Shown: positions 25,458 to 34,504 of the stretch, piece by piece
Layout: each line of letters opens with the position of its first letter
How positions within the stretch are numbered: position 1 is the stretch's first letter
From: JAJZEO01 sp964477345
GTDB lineage: Bacteria > Chlamydiota > Chlamydiia > Chlamydiales > 2-12-FULL-49-11
DNA: 64,000 nucleotides
NCBI GenBank assembly: GCA_964477345.1
Contig: CAYZDL010000001.1
Coordinates: 124,001-188,000 of the forward strand
Reading direction: 5' to 3'
Translations under genes and position numbers: made by a program
Notes under the pieces: model-generated
The model's database searches: none
The model's input: the letters and a program-made list of their open reading frames with translations, nothing else
Told to the model about the DNA's origin: nothing

Positions 25458-25730
25458 TTAGTTGACGCAGTCCTTGAGGGCTTTTCCAGCTCTGAAGGCA
25501 GGAACTTTCTTGGCAGGGATTTTAATTTCCTTACCAGTTTGCGGGTTACGGCCTGTTCTAGCTTTTCTTTTTGTTACTTTAAAAGTACCAAAACCGACTA
25601 GCTGAACATCTCTCCCTTTTTTAAGAGACTTGCTAACTACTTCCACGTATTTGTCGATGAACTTCTTTGTATCAGACTTTGTAAATCCTGTCTTGTCTGA
25701 AAGCTCTTCAATCAGTTCGTTTTTATTCAT
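25458..25730 (-). CDS. hup: HU/IHF-family histone-like DNA-binding protein
   Basis: A 90-residue basic protein with the complete HU/IHF fold: the N-terminal helix pair (MNKNELIEELSDKTGFTKS), the core VQLVGFGTFKVTKRKAR, the arm sequence TGRNPQTGKEIKIPAKKVPAF that bends DNA in the minor groove, and the C-terminal helix GKALKDCVN. It compacts and bends DNA as a dimer. The RNP-Q version of the arm does not by itself separate HU from an IHF-like subunit. A strong GGAGG ribosome-binding site precedes the ATG and a good terminator follows, so it is a single-gene unit. The 287 bp upstream hold no other gene that I can support. Confidence 0.95.
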   Translation of the reverse strand: MNKNELIEELSDKTGFTKSDTKKFIDKYVEVVSKSLKKGRDVQLVGFGTFKVTKRKARTGRNPQTGKEIKIPAKKVPAFRAGKALKDCVN

Positions 25731-26017
25731 TGAGTACCTCCAATTAGGGTTTGTGTCTCTTAGTACAGCTTATTGAATCGGACAATAGTAGACAAGTATT
25801 CTCTTTGCTTTTTGTTTTTTTTGCAAGTAAGTAACCCGAGAGGGATTCAAAAATTGGGCGTTTTCAAAGCCCGTGCCGAGATATTAAATTAGGTGTAGCT
25901 GTCCACCGAAAGCGAGCCTTGTTAACAACATGCAAGCTGCAAGCAAATTTAAAAGCACCGATACCGGTGATGAAAAAACCAATTTTTGAATCACGAGCGG
26001 TATAGAATCGACATTTG

Positions 26018-27166
26018 CTAACGATTGTCGTCTGTGCCAGTCAGTTTCTTAAATTCATCTTCATTACGAATGGAATCAAAAGCTTCATCATCTACCACTT
26101 TTGAAAGATTTATTCCTCCAAAAGTCTTTGCTGTCTTTAACCATTCGACAGCTGATTTGATGTCATGTTCACGTGCATGTGATGCTGCAGCTCTCAAGGC
26201 AACTTCTGCAGTTTGTTTTTCTGAAAAACAATCCCCAGACAAATCAATCACCTTTCTATAATCTTTGATTTCATACGCGGACATAAAAAGAAGGCATTTG
26301 GCCTCTCTGGACAACCTTTTTTGAATCGGAGTAAGCAGTTCATAAACAGGTTTGTAGTCTTTATGATCAAACAAAATCCTTGCCAAATACTCAGCTGCAA
26401 TCGTGTGTATTAACCCCTCTTTTGTAACTTGAACTAATTTCTCGAGACGACTCGTCGCCTCATCCATTTTTCCTAGCTTGAGTAGTTGTTCGATCTGTTT
26501 TAATTCATTACGATTATCATCTTGTCCGTCGGCTTCACTATAAAAATGGAAACGACGCAACGTTTCGACATTTTGGAAGGTGAGGAGTAAAAAAATAGCC
26601 CCGACGAATAAAAAACCGGTTAAGAAAAAAAAGATTGCAGCAATGCCTCCTAAGATGATCGATAAATAGAGTGTCGCCTTAAACGCCTTTGCTCCGATAA
26701 ATTTTTCTAAGATAATCCTAACAAGTTGTCCCCCATCAAGAGGAAGAATAGGAAGTAAGTTGATGATTGTCCAAAATAGATTCACAACAGCAAGGACAGT
26801 CATCACAGATTGGAAAAATGGGGGGAGAATTTGAAGACGAACGAGAAATAGTGAAGCGAGGAAAAGAAGAACACCAAAGACAGGCCCCATTAAAACAACT
26901 AGGAATTCTTTACCGGGCGATAGCTTCTTCCCTTCAGGAATAGTGACCCCTCCAAAGGCGACAAGCTCAATTTTTGGGTTTTGTCCAAACATCAATGAAG
27001 TCAAAGCATGGCCATACTCGTGCACAAGAACAGAGACTAAAATGATTCCAATCCAAACTACAGTTCCCATGAAGGAATAAGAATTAATAAACCCAATCAA
27101 TCCCGCTGTGACAAAAAATGCCATTGAAAATTTGATCGGAATTTTTTTCTCTCTATTCTGTATCAT
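26018..27166 (-). CDS. Site-2-type M50 metalloprotease with TPR-like C-terminal domain
   Basis: A 382-residue membrane protein. The N-terminal half has about six transmembrane segments with the zinc motif VLVHEYGHALTSL and the second metal motif LLPILPLDGGQLVRI, as in SpoIVFB-type intramembrane proteases. Residues 210-382 form a soluble helical domain that looks like degenerate TPR repeats (EQLLKLGKMDEATSRLEKLV, ECLLFMS-type helices). There is no PDZ domain, unlike RseP. Its ATG overlaps the sucD stop by 4 bp (ATGA), so it is translationally coupled to succinyl-CoA synthetase. The substrate is unknown; the C-terminal domain may recruit it. Confidence 0.85.
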   Translation of the reverse strand: MIQNREKKIPIKFSMAFFVTAGLIGFINSYSFMGTVVWIGIILVSVLVHEYGHALTSLMFGQNPKIELVAFGGVTIPEGKKLSPGKEFLVVLMGPVFGVLLFLASLFLVRLQILPPFFQSVMTVLAVVNLFWTIINLLPILPLDGGQLVRIILEKFIGAKAFKATLYLSIILGGIAAIFFFLTGFLFVGAIFLLLTFQNVETLRRFHFYSEADGQDDNRNELKQIEQLLKLGKMDEATSRLEKLVQVTKEGLIHTIAAEYLARILFDHKDYKPVYELLTPIQKRLSREAKCLLFMSAYEIKDYRKVIDLSGDCFSEKQTAEVALRAAASHAREHDIKSAVEWLKTAKTFGGINLSKVVDDEAFDSIRNEDEFKKLTGTDDNR

Positions 27167-28035
27167 TCTAGTGCCTCTTTGATTGCTTTCCCCATGTCAG
27201 CAGGAGACATGGCAACATTTACCCCAGCTTTTTTTAGCGCCTCGATTTTATCTTTTGCAGTCCCCTTACCACCAGAAATGATTGCTCCTGCATGCCCCAT
27301 TCGCTTCCCTTCAGGGGCAGTCTGACCCGCAATAAAAGCGGCTACCGGTTTTTTACCATGTTCACTGATCCAGTCAGCCGCGTCTTCTTCCGCAGATCCA
27401 CCGATTTCACCGATCATCAATATTCCCTCTGTCTCGGGATCGTCGTTGAATAATTTCAATACATCGATGAAACTTGTCCCATTTGTTGGATCTCCTCCTA
27501 TTCCAACACAAGTCGACTGACCGAGTTCCAATTGAGTGGTTTGCCAGACAGCTTCGTAAGTTAGTGTTCCTGAGCGAGATACAATTCCCACTCGCCCCTT
27601 CTTATGGATGTACCCCGGCATTATCCCGATCTTACACTCTGAGGGAGTAATGATACCAGGACAATTTGGTCCAATAAGCCTCGATTTAGAATGACTCAAT
27701 CGATACTTAACCTTAAGCATGTCATGAATCGGAATCCCTTCTGTAATACAGACGATCAACTCGATTCCTGCCATCTCAGCTTCAATAATAGCTGCTGCAG
27801 CAAATCGAGGAGGAACGAAAATCATCGTGGCATTAGCTCCCGTAGCATCACGTGCTTCCTTTACTGTATTAAATACTGGTATACCAAGCTCAGTGACTTG
27901 TCCTCCTTTCTTGGGAGTAACACCCCCTACCACTTGAGTTCCATATTCGTAACACTGCTCAGTATGAAATGAGCCTGCTTGCCCCGTAATTCCTTGGCAA
28001 ATCAACTTGGTATGTTTATTGACTAATATAGACAT
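27163..28035 (-). CDS. sucD: Succinyl-CoA synthetase alpha subunit
   Basis: A 290-residue ADP/GDP-forming ligase subunit. It binds CoA through the N-terminal Rossmann fold (ICQGITGQAGSFHTEQ; VVGGVTPKKGG) and carries the phosphohistidine in KRMGHAGAIISGGKGT. It catalyses the substrate-level phosphorylation step of the TCA cycle with SucC, retained in the truncated cycle of chlamydiae. The start ATG at 28035 directly follows the sucC stop (no gap), so coupling is likely. The 3' end overlaps the M50 protease start by 4 bp. Length and motifs are normal. Confidence 0.97.
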   Translation of the reverse strand: MSILVNKHTKLICQGITGQAGSFHTEQCYEYGTQVVGGVTPKKGGQVTELGIPVFNTVKEARDATGANATMIFVPPRFAAAAIIEAEMAGIELIVCITEGIPIHDMLKVKYRLSHSKSRLIGPNCPGIITPSECKIGIMPGYIHKKGRVGIVSRSGTLTYEAVWQTTQLELGQSTCVGIGGDPTNGTSFIDVLKLFNDDPETEGILMIGEIGGSAEEDAADWISEHGKKPVAAFIAGQTAPEGKRMGHAGAIISGGKGTAKDKIEALKKAGVNVAMSPADMGKAIKEALE

Positions 28036-29199
28036 CTACGCCCCCGCAGCTTTGACTGCTTTTTTTGCAGCATCCGTCAAGTTATCAGCTGAAATGATCG
28101 CAAGACCAGAATGTTTTAGAAGCTCTTTTCCTTTTTGAACATTTGTTCCTTCAAGCCTCACTACTAAAGGGACTTTTAGTTTGATCTCTTTAGCTGCCGC
28201 AATAATCCCCTCAGCAATCAGATCACATTTCATGATCCCCCCAAAAATATTGACCAATATTGCTTTTACATTTTTGTCTGAAAGAATAATGCCGAAACTT
28301 TCAGTTACCTTTTCTTTTGTCGCGCTTCCCCCCACATCAAGAAAGTTTGCAGGCGCCCCTCCATGGTATTTGATCAAATCCATTGTCGCCATGGCAAGAC
28401 CAGCTCCGTTCACCATACAGCCGATATTTCCTTCAAGAGCGATATAGGCAAGTTCCATCTCATGCGCCACTGCTTCTTGGGGGGTAGATTGAGTAGGATC
28501 GTACATCTGAGCAATATCAGGGTGTCTGAAGAGGGCGTTGTCATCGATCGAAATTTTAGCATCAAGAGCCCAAAGCTTCCCTTTAGGATCCTCAGTCAAT
28601 GGATTGATTTCTAAAATTAGGGCATCTTTCTCGACAAATGCTTTACAAAGAGATCGGATCATCTCTTCTGCTTGATTTTTTGTCTCTCCTTCCCACTTCA
28701 TGAAATTGCATATGTCCTCCAAATCAGTCGGATCTATTCTCCCATCCAAATCGAAGTAGGTCTTTAAAATGGCATCGGGATTTCTCTCAGCTACTTCCTC
28801 AATTTCCATTCCCCCTTCAGGAGAAACCATAAGGAGAGGTCTTGCCCTCTCTCGGTCGATAATCATCCCCAAATAATATTCTTTAGTAATTTCGGACAGT
28901 TCTGTGATCATAACTTCGTGACAGATAATCCCTTCACTACCCGTCTGCTTTGTCACGATTTTCATTCCGAGCAGCTGTTTGGTCTTTTCGACTATTTCTT
29001 TGCGAGTCTTGGCGATTTTGACTCCCCCCGCCTTTCCACGCCCCCCTGCATGGATCTGAACCTTGATGACCGCTTCAGTCACCCCCAGGGAATCTGTAGC
29101 CTCTTCTATATCTCTTTCATTTCTTACGACTTGGAACTGGGAAATTGGAATGTCATATCTTTGAAGGATTTGTTTAGCCTGATATTCATGTATGTTCAT
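28036..29199 (-). CDS. sucC: Succinyl-CoA synthetase beta subunit
   Basis: A 387-residue ATP-grasp subunit partnering SucD. Diagnostic blocks are MNIHEYQAKQILQRYDIPI at the start, VKVQIHAGGRGKAGGVK-type nucleotide-binding sequence (here IKVQIHAGGRGKAGGVK), LILEINPL and LDAKISIDDNALFRHPD for metal binding. The C-terminal CoA-ligase fold contains LDVGGSATKEKVTESF and FGGIMKCDLIAEGI. It is the first gene of the sucC-sucD-M50 unit and is divergent from ftsY across 86 bp. Order is the same as CT821-CT822 in C. trachomatis except for the added M50 gene. Confidence 0.97.
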   Translation of the reverse strand: MNIHEYQAKQILQRYDIPISQFQVVRNERDIEEATDSLGVTEAVIKVQIHAGGRGKAGGVKIAKTRKEIVEKTKQLLGMKIVTKQTGSEGIICHEVMITELSEITKEYYLGMIIDRERARPLLMVSPEGGMEIEEVAERNPDAILKTYFDLDGRIDPTDLEDICNFMKWEGETKNQAEEMIRSLCKAFVEKDALILEINPLTEDPKGKLWALDAKISIDDNALFRHPDIAQMYDPTQSTPQEAVAHEMELAYIALEGNIGCMVNGAGLAMATMDLIKYHGGAPANFLDVGGSATKEKVTESFGIILSDKNVKAILVNIFGGIMKCDLIAEGIIAAAKEIKLKVPLVVRLEGTNVQKGKELLKHSGLAIISADNLTDAAKKAVKAAGA

Positions 29200-29285
29200 T
29201 GATTTGACCCCTAATTCAGGATGGTTCCTAAATGCTACCTTCTGATAGAATCGATTAACTTCAAAGCAAAAATTCAGAAAATTCG

Positions 29286-30215
29286 ATGTTTAAGTTCTTT
29301 AAGACTGGTTTTCAGAAGATTAAGGATGCCCTAAAGAAGACTAGTTCTCTCTTTGGGAAAAAATTACGCAAGCTTTTCTCTAAGCCCCTTTCCGATGAAT
29401 CGTTATATGAGCTTGAACGGATCTTGTTCGAGGCCGATATTGGCTCCAAATTGGTCTATCGATTTCTCGATGTGGTGAAAAAGGCTCATAAGAAGAATCC
29501 TGACGCTACAAGCGCGGAGTATCTTGAGGTGATGAGGCAGGAGGCTGAGTCTCTCTTAAGTGAAAAAGGTGAAATCTCTGGAAATCAACCTTATATTGGT
29601 TGCCCAAGGGTCATTTTAGTCGTTGGAGTGAATGGGACCGGCAAAACGACAACCATCGCTAAATTGGCCAAAAAATATCAAGACGAGGGAAAGAAAGTCC
29701 TCTTAGCCGCCGCAGATACATTTCGAGCTGCTGCTGTCGATCAGTTGACAATATGGGCTGATAGGATTGGTGTTGAAATCGTCAAAGGCGCACCAGGTGG
29801 CGATCCTTCAAGTGTCCTTTTCGATGCTATGGCCAAGGGAAAAGCTAAAGGGTTTGACGTAATCTTGATTGACACGGCAGGGCGACTTGAATCAAAGGGC
29901 GAGCTGATGCGAGAGCTTGAGAAAATGGCACGGATTGCAAAAAAACAGGACGATTTGGCCCCCCATGAAGTTTTTATCACGATCGATTCCACACTTGGAC
30001 AAACAGCAGTGGAGCAAGTCCGCATTTTTGACCAGGCAGTTCCTCTAACAGGGTTGATCATCACCAAGATTGACGGAAGTGCGAAAGGTGGAGTAGTCTT
30101 AGCAATTTATGCTGAGAAGAAAATTCCTATCCACTACATCGGAGTTGGAGAAAAGATGGATGACCTGATCGAATTTGATCCAAAGAGCTATACAGAAGCT
30201 CTCTTTTCTGATTAA
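29286..30215 (+). CDS. ftsY: Signal recognition particle receptor FtsY
   Basis: A 309-residue SRP GTPase that docks ribosome-SRP complexes at the inner membrane for cotranslational insertion. The N-terminal basic amphipathic region (FKFFKTGFQKIKDALKK) serves as membrane contact and the usual acidic A domain is absent, as in other chlamydiae. The N domain is followed by the G domain with GVNGTGKTTTIAKLAKK, DTFRAAAVDQL, DTAGRLESKGELM and TKIDGSAKGG. The 3' end lies 8 bp before the next gene, which in turn overlaps priA, so the three probably share a transcript. Confidence 0.96.
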   Translation: MFKFFKTGFQKIKDALKKTSSLFGKKLRKLFSKPLSDESLYELERILFEADIGSKLVYRFLDVVKKAHKKNPDATSAEYLEVMRQEAESLLSEKGEISGNQPYIGCPRVILVVGVNGTGKTTTIAKLAKKYQDEGKKVLLAAADTFRAAAVDQLTIWADRIGVEIVKGAPGGDPSSVLFDAMAKGKAKGFDVILIDTAGRLESKGELMRELEKMARIAKKQDDLAPHEVFITIDSTLGQTAVEQVRIFDQAVPLTGLIITKIDGSAKGGVVLAIYAEKKIPIHYIGVGEKMDDLIEFDPKSYTEALFSD

Positions 30216-30223
30216 ATGGTGAA

Positions 30224-30853
30224 ATGACTCTTATCCATGAAATACGTAGAGATTTGCTTCTTTACTTGAAGCAAAATAGTCGTAAGGGAACGATGATCTA
30301 TACCTCGTCTCCTGAAAACTTTCCAAAAGTGAAGAAAACGTCACCTCCCCAAAAGCCGAAGATCACGGTACCCCCTCCTGCCCCCCCTAAAAAGGTAGAG
30401 CTCGAAGAAGTTTTTTCTCCTCCTGCACCAAAAGACTCTTTTGAAATTGAGAAAGGGGAAATAGAAAAACGAGAATTTTCCTCAGATCTTCACTCATTTT
30501 ATGAAAAAATGGCACTTCAGTTACATCAAAAAAAAACTACACAGCAACCCTTCTCTGAAGTAGCCATTTTTTCCGACCCAAGCCTCGGCGGCTCGCTTCA
30601 ACTTCTTCAAAACCTTGCCCATGCGATCAATACCAAGTTCTCCCCTTGTCGGCTTCTCGATATCTCGTGGCTTCAAGAAGGAAATAGTTGCGAGAGCTTT
30701 CGCCTTCTACTCATTCCTGATCATCTATTATCCCATTTTCCAAAGCTACAAAATGACCGGTGCATCATCCTTAAAGAACTCGATCAGATGCAACATTCGG
30801 CTGAAAAGAAAAAAGCTCTTTGGGAATCGATTACAAGTAGTTTAAAATCATGA
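30224..30853 (+). CDS. Hypothetical protein between ftsY and priA
   Basis: A 209-residue protein with a Pro/Lys-rich linker at residues 40-75 (KTSPPQKPKITVPPPAPPK) and a compact C-terminal domain of about 100 residues (FSEVAIFSDPSLGGSLQLLQ, LLDISWLQEG, FRLLLIPDHLLSHF). The C-terminal part alternates strands and helices like a small Rossmann-type fold. No signal peptide or catalytic motif is recognised. It begins 8 bp after ftsY and its stop overlaps the priA ATG by 4 bp, so it is translationally coupled to priA. A helper role in replication or targeting would be a guess, so I leave the function open. Confidence 0.72.
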   Translation: MTLIHEIRRDLLLYLKQNSRKGTMIYTSSPENFPKVKKTSPPQKPKITVPPPAPPKKVELEEVFSPPAPKDSFEIEKGEIEKREFSSDLHSFYEKMALQLHQKKTTQQPFSEVAIFSDPSLGGSLQLLQNLAHAINTKFSPCRLLDISWLQEGNSCESFRLLLIPDHLLSHFPKLQNDRCIILKELDQMQHSAEKKKALWESITSSLKS

Positions 30854-33081
30854 CCACTTTCCCTCTCTATGCAAAAATTATTCTCGATCGATCTCCGATT
30901 AAACCCCTTGACTACGGGGTACCCGAAGAACTAGTCTCAAAAATAAAAACAGGGATGCGCGTCTCCGTCTCGGTGCGTAATTCACCTCGAAAAGGGATTG
31001 TCCTTGCTCTAGAAAAAGCTTCCGATTTCCCCTCAGTTCAGCCGATTTTAGGAATTCTCTCCGATCATGATGTTCTTACTGAAGATCTTTTTGAACTAGC
31101 GCGTTTTATGGCTCGCTATTACTGTACTTCGATGAGCAAAGCTACATCGGCAATACTCCCCTCTAGTGTACGCAAAGATACAAAGGAATTATCAAAAGCC
31201 TTTATCAAACGAGGAATCTCAATACCAGAGATGAGGAAAATGGCCGAGGAGCTCCGAGACAAGAAACCCAAGCAGGCTCAAGTGATCGACATCCTTCTTC
31301 AACACACTAAAGGGCTCTTTCTTTCAGAATTATTAGAACAGCCTCAAATCACCCTCTCCCCGATTGAAACCTTGATCAAGAATCAAATCCTCATCAAGGA
31401 AGCTGTCACTATCGATCGATCCTTGCTTGAAGACGAAGAATTTTTCCCACTCCCCCCTAAGGAACTCAATGAAGAGCAAAAAAGAGTATTTGATATAATC
31501 GGTGACGATCTTGAAAAAAGCCTCTTCAAAACTCACCTGATTTACGGGATTACCGGATCAGGGAAAACAGAAATCTATATGCAATTAATTCAAAGAGCTA
31601 TCGATCAAAATAAAGGTGTGATCGTCTTAGTTCCTGAAATTGCCCTGACTACCCAGACAATTGAACGTTTTAAGTCTCGTTTTACGACAAGAATTGCGAT
31701 TCTTCACCATAGACTTAGCGATGGCGAACGGGTAGATGCTTGGAATCGTATCCGTAAAGGGGAAATTCCGATTGTCGTCGGAGCAAGATCGGCTATTTTT
31801 TCCCCCATTCCTAATCTTGGTTTGATCATCGTTGATGAGGAACATGAAACCTCCTACAAACAAATTGAGGACTCCCCCTGCTACCATGCAAGGGACATTG
31901 CGATAAAAAGGGGGCAACTAACCAATTCCGTTGTCGTCCTCGGGAGTGCAACACCAAGTATAGAAAGCATGCATAATGCTAAAGAGGGCCGCTTTGTTCT
32001 CCACACGATTCAAAATCGTGCCGGAAATGCCCAAAGACCCCAAGTTACGATCATCGATATGAAACATGAATGCGAAAAACAAGGTTATACCCTCTTTTCT
32101 GATGCCCTTCTTTCAAAGCTTGAACAGAAAATTGATCAAGGGGAACAATCGATCCTCTTTCTCAACAGACGAGGCTACTTTACTTGCCAAGTCTGCACCG
32201 AGTGTCATGAACCGATTAAGTGCAAACATTGTGATGTTTCTCTTACCTATCACAAATCAGAGAGCATCCTTTCGTGCCATATCTGCGAATATACGATCAA
32301 GTCGAATATCGAAAATTGCCCCTCCTGTGGCGCCAAAGAGACTTTGAAGTATCGCGGACCAGGGACAGAGCAAGTACAAAAAGCCCTCCACGCCATTTTT
32401 CCACAGGTGCGCACCCTAAGAATGGATAGAGATACGACGAAGCATAAGGGAAGCCACGACAAACTGTTTAAAGAATTCAAATCGGGAAAAGCAGATGTTC
32501 TTATTGGAACGCAAATGATTGCCAAAGGGCTCCACTTTCCTCATGTAACTTTAGTCGGTATACTCAATGCCGATTCAGGGTTTCACATCCCCGATTTTCG
32601 CTCAAACGAAACTGTTTTTCAACTGATCACTCAAGTATCAGGCAGAGCTGGAAGAGGCCATCTTAAAGGGGAAGTCTTGATCCAAACCTTTCTATCAGAC
32701 CACCCGATCATACGCCTTGCCTCTAAGGAAGATTACGAATCATTTTACCAAGCAGAAATCGAAGAACGGAAACTGTTTGCCTATCCACCGTTTACCCGTC
32801 TTGCCCGTATTGTTTTTTCAGGGACAGATCCCATCAAGGTCGAAAAGTATGCTACGGATTACTATGCTACACTAAAGAGAAAATTAGACCCTAAAGAGCA
32901 CCAAATCCTCCCCCTATCCCCTTGCGGATATGCCCGGATCAAAGATCGCCACCGCTTTCAGTTTATCGTCAAAACGATCGCTATTATGAAGCTCTCTGCC
33001 ATTATAGCCGACCTTCTGGTAAAAAAGAACAACTCCGTCAAGATCCACGTCGATATCGATGCTATCTCAACCTTTTCTTAA
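30850..33081 (+). CDS. priA: Primosomal protein N' (replication restart helicase)
   Basis: A 743-residue 3'-to-5' DNA helicase that reloads the replisome at stalled forks. The N-terminal DNA-binding domain (DYGVPEELVSKIKTGMRV) is followed by helicase motifs: Walker A YGITGSGKTEIYM, Walker B DEEHETSYKQ, ARSAIFSP and GSATPSIES. The zinc domain has paired cysteines in CQVCTECHEPIKCKHC and CHICEY with CPSCGAKE. The later motifs ILIGTQMIAKGLHFP (here VLIGTQMIAKGLHFP) and QVSGRAGRG are intact. Length is standard. Start overlaps the upstream gene by ATGA. Confidence 0.96.
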   Translation: MTTFPLYAKIILDRSPIKPLDYGVPEELVSKIKTGMRVSVSVRNSPRKGIVLALEKASDFPSVQPILGILSDHDVLTEDLFELARFMARYYCTSMSKATSAILPSSVRKDTKELSKAFIKRGISIPEMRKMAEELRDKKPKQAQVIDILLQHTKGLFLSELLEQPQITLSPIETLIKNQILIKEAVTIDRSLLEDEEFFPLPPKELNEEQKRVFDIIGDDLEKSLFKTHLIYGITGSGKTEIYMQLIQRAIDQNKGVIVLVPEIALTTQTIERFKSRFTTRIAILHHRLSDGERVDAWNRIRKGEIPIVVGARSAIFSPIPNLGLIIVDEEHETSYKQIEDSPCYHARDIAIKRGQLTNSVVVLGSATPSIESMHNAKEGRFVLHTIQNRAGNAQRPQVTIIDMKHECEKQGYTLFSDALLSKLEQKIDQGEQSILFLNRRGYFTCQVCTECHEPIKCKHCDVSLTYHKSESILSCHICEYTIKSNIENCPSCGAKETLKYRGPGTEQVQKALHAIFPQVRTLRMDRDTTKHKGSHDKLFKEFKSGKADVLIGTQMIAKGLHFPHVTLVGILNADSGFHIPDFRSNETVFQLITQVSGRAGRGHLKGEVLIQTFLSDHPIIRLASKEDYESFYQAEIEERKLFAYPPFTRLARIVFSGTDPIKVEKYATDYYATLKRKLDPKEHQILPLSPCGYARIKDRHRFQFIVKTIAIMKLSAIIADLLVKKNNSVKIHVDIDAISTFS

Positions 33082-33147
33082 GCTGAAGATGTACAGGAGC
33101 CGAATAATCGCTGCCTGCTTTGAAGGGGTTGAAATTGTACTGAAGCA

Positions 33148-33445
33148 TTAATACCCAGGATGCCGATGTAGTGCTAGGTCAAATAGAGAGCTTCCAGAAG
33201 GACCTTGCATCCCCGCTTTTCCACAAACAGCCAAAGCTATTTGCCAGCATGCCGCATCGTAAATATCGGTTCCGTTGTAGACATTCACTCTCTCTACTTG
33301 TAAATCTTTTCCTGGCGAAGATGGATCTGGCATTAATGTATAATCCCCTGGATTGTAAATATCGACAACATAATGTGATTTTGTATTTAACTTCTGACAA
33401 AGCTACCTTTGACACTAAAAGAAAAAAAAATATATTGCTTGCCAT
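33148..33445 (-). pseudogene. Frameshifted small exported-protein gene
   Basis: Two minus-strand frames join into one plausible protein. Frame A starts at ATG 33445 with a hydrophobic leader (ASNIFFFLLVSKVALSEVKYK). Frame B, without its own good start, continues SHYVVDIYNPGDYTLMPD, then VERVNVYNGTDIYDAACW and QIALAVCGKAGMQGP, to the TAA at 33148. Removing one A from the AAAA run near 33391 would fuse them into a protein of about 98 residues. This may be a real mutation or a homopolymer sequencing error. The frame-B text looks protein-like, but I recognise no family. It shares its start region with the divergent gene at 33444. Confidence 0.4.
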
Positions 33446-33881
33446 GACCCGACTATGCATTTCATATTTTGTTTGTCTAATCATGCATTGTTGGGCATTG
33501 AATCCATCCCAAGAGGCTCTTGCACAAGCGATCTTGCATGAGACAGAACAAATTACGCAATGTGAAGATACTTGTAACGCTGTCGACGCTTGCTATTGGC
33601 ACCTCGCGCGTGCAGAAAGCTATATCCTTATTGGAGAAATGCAACAGGCCAAATATGACTTGGAGAAAAGTCTTAATTTGTTTGAGCAGTTAAATCTAGT
33701 TGATAATCACGCCCTCTTTCGAGTGCTCTTTGGAAGAGCTGTTGATGAGCTCGAAGACAAGGCGTTAGAGTGTTGCGCGACAGGAGAATTTTGGAAGGAA
33801 TGTGTGCAACCACTAGTCAATAAACTTTCACATTGGAACAAGGGATATTTCCCTGAACTTCCTGATCCTATGTGGGACTAA
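33444..33881 (+). CDS. Small exported TPR-like protein (hypothetical)
   Basis: From the ATG at 33444 the product is 145 aa with a signal-like N-terminus (LCISYFVCLIMHCWALN). It is followed by a helical hairpin pattern typical of TPR (ACYWHLARAESYILIGEMQQAKYDLEKSL). It is Cys-rich in its first half (CEDTCNAVDACYW). An open frame reaches back to 33171, but that part overlaps the frameshifted minus-strand gene and looks non-coding. No ribosome-binding site is obvious at either start, so the N-terminus is uncertain. It precedes another exported hypothetical by 14 bp, suggesting one transcript. Function not recognised. Confidence 0.55.
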   Translation: MTRLCISYFVCLIMHCWALNPSQEALAQAILHETEQITQCEDTCNAVDACYWHLARAESYILIGEMQQAKYDLEKSLNLFEQLNLVDNHALFRVLFGRAVDELEDKALECCATGEFWKECVQPLVNKLSHWNKGYFPELPDPMWD

Positions 33882-33895
33882 GAAGGATGGATCTC

Positions 33896-34492
33896 ATGAA
33901 AAAAACCCTGTTTAATTTAATATCACTAGGCTCTATCTTCCTTTGTCTTAATGGATCTAGAGTCTGTCATGCTAATCAAACTCTCTCCGAGTTCTGTAAG
34001 CCTCTTGAAAAAATGACCAGTTTTTCTACTGCAACCTTCTGTTGCTTAAATTCTGAGATACTTTTAAAAAAAATGGAGCAAATTTATCACAATGAGCTAG
34101 AAAAATTGGGGACGGTAAAAAATATCACCATTCCGGATCCCACAGGTTTTATAGCCTCGAGCAATATTCTTTACCTCACGGTCGTAAAAACAGAAAATAT
34201 TGATGAGAAAAGCATGCCCATAATCAAGATGACCCTTTCTCTCAATACCAGCGTCGAAATTTCTTCCACAAAGGTCCCCTGTGAACTCACCATATGGCAA
34301 AGAGAATGCTTTCTGAACCAGAAAGACGTGGAGAATCCTGAGAAACTCCAAGCCACCGTAGCCTACCTCTTAGATTGGTTTGGTACTTGTTATCAGAAAG
34401 CAAATTTAAATACCAAAGCACGCCCCACCTTCTATTTCAACACTCTGCAAAAAAACGATACGTTGCCGTCTACTAAAAATCCCACATTTTAA
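33896..34492 (+). CDS. Exported Cys-containing hypothetical protein
   Basis: The ATG at 33896 has AAGGA eight bases upstream and opens a signal peptide (MKKTLFNLISLGSIFLCLNG); earlier in-frame ATGs at 33872 and 33887 are less well placed. The 198-residue product has several cysteines (FCKPLEKM, TFCCLNSE, VPCELTIW, WFGTCYQK) that could form disulfides in the periplasm, and a central beta-rich stretch (IIKMTLSLNTSVEISS). No known domain is recognised. It lies 14 bp after the TPR-like gene and converges on lysS 12 bp away. Probably a lineage-specific envelope or secreted protein. Confidence 0.65.
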   Translation: MKKTLFNLISLGSIFLCLNGSRVCHANQTLSEFCKPLEKMTSFSTATFCCLNSEILLKKMEQIYHNELEKLGTVKNITIPDPTGFIASSNILYLTVVKTENIDEKSMPIIKMTLSLNTSVEISSTKVPCELTIWQRECFLNQKDVENPEKLQATVAYLLDWFGTCYQKANLNTKARPTFYFNTLQKNDTLPSTKNPTF

Positions 34493-34504
34493 TTTATGCA
34501 GGGG

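Noticed and set aside
25731..26017. Small gene between the M50 protease and the HU-like gene
   Set aside because: No frame with both a ribosome-binding site and protein-like composition was found.
33171..33443. 91-residue N-terminal extension of the exported TPR-like protein
   Set aside because: It overlaps the minus-strand frames that look more protein-like, and it would bury the signal peptide.
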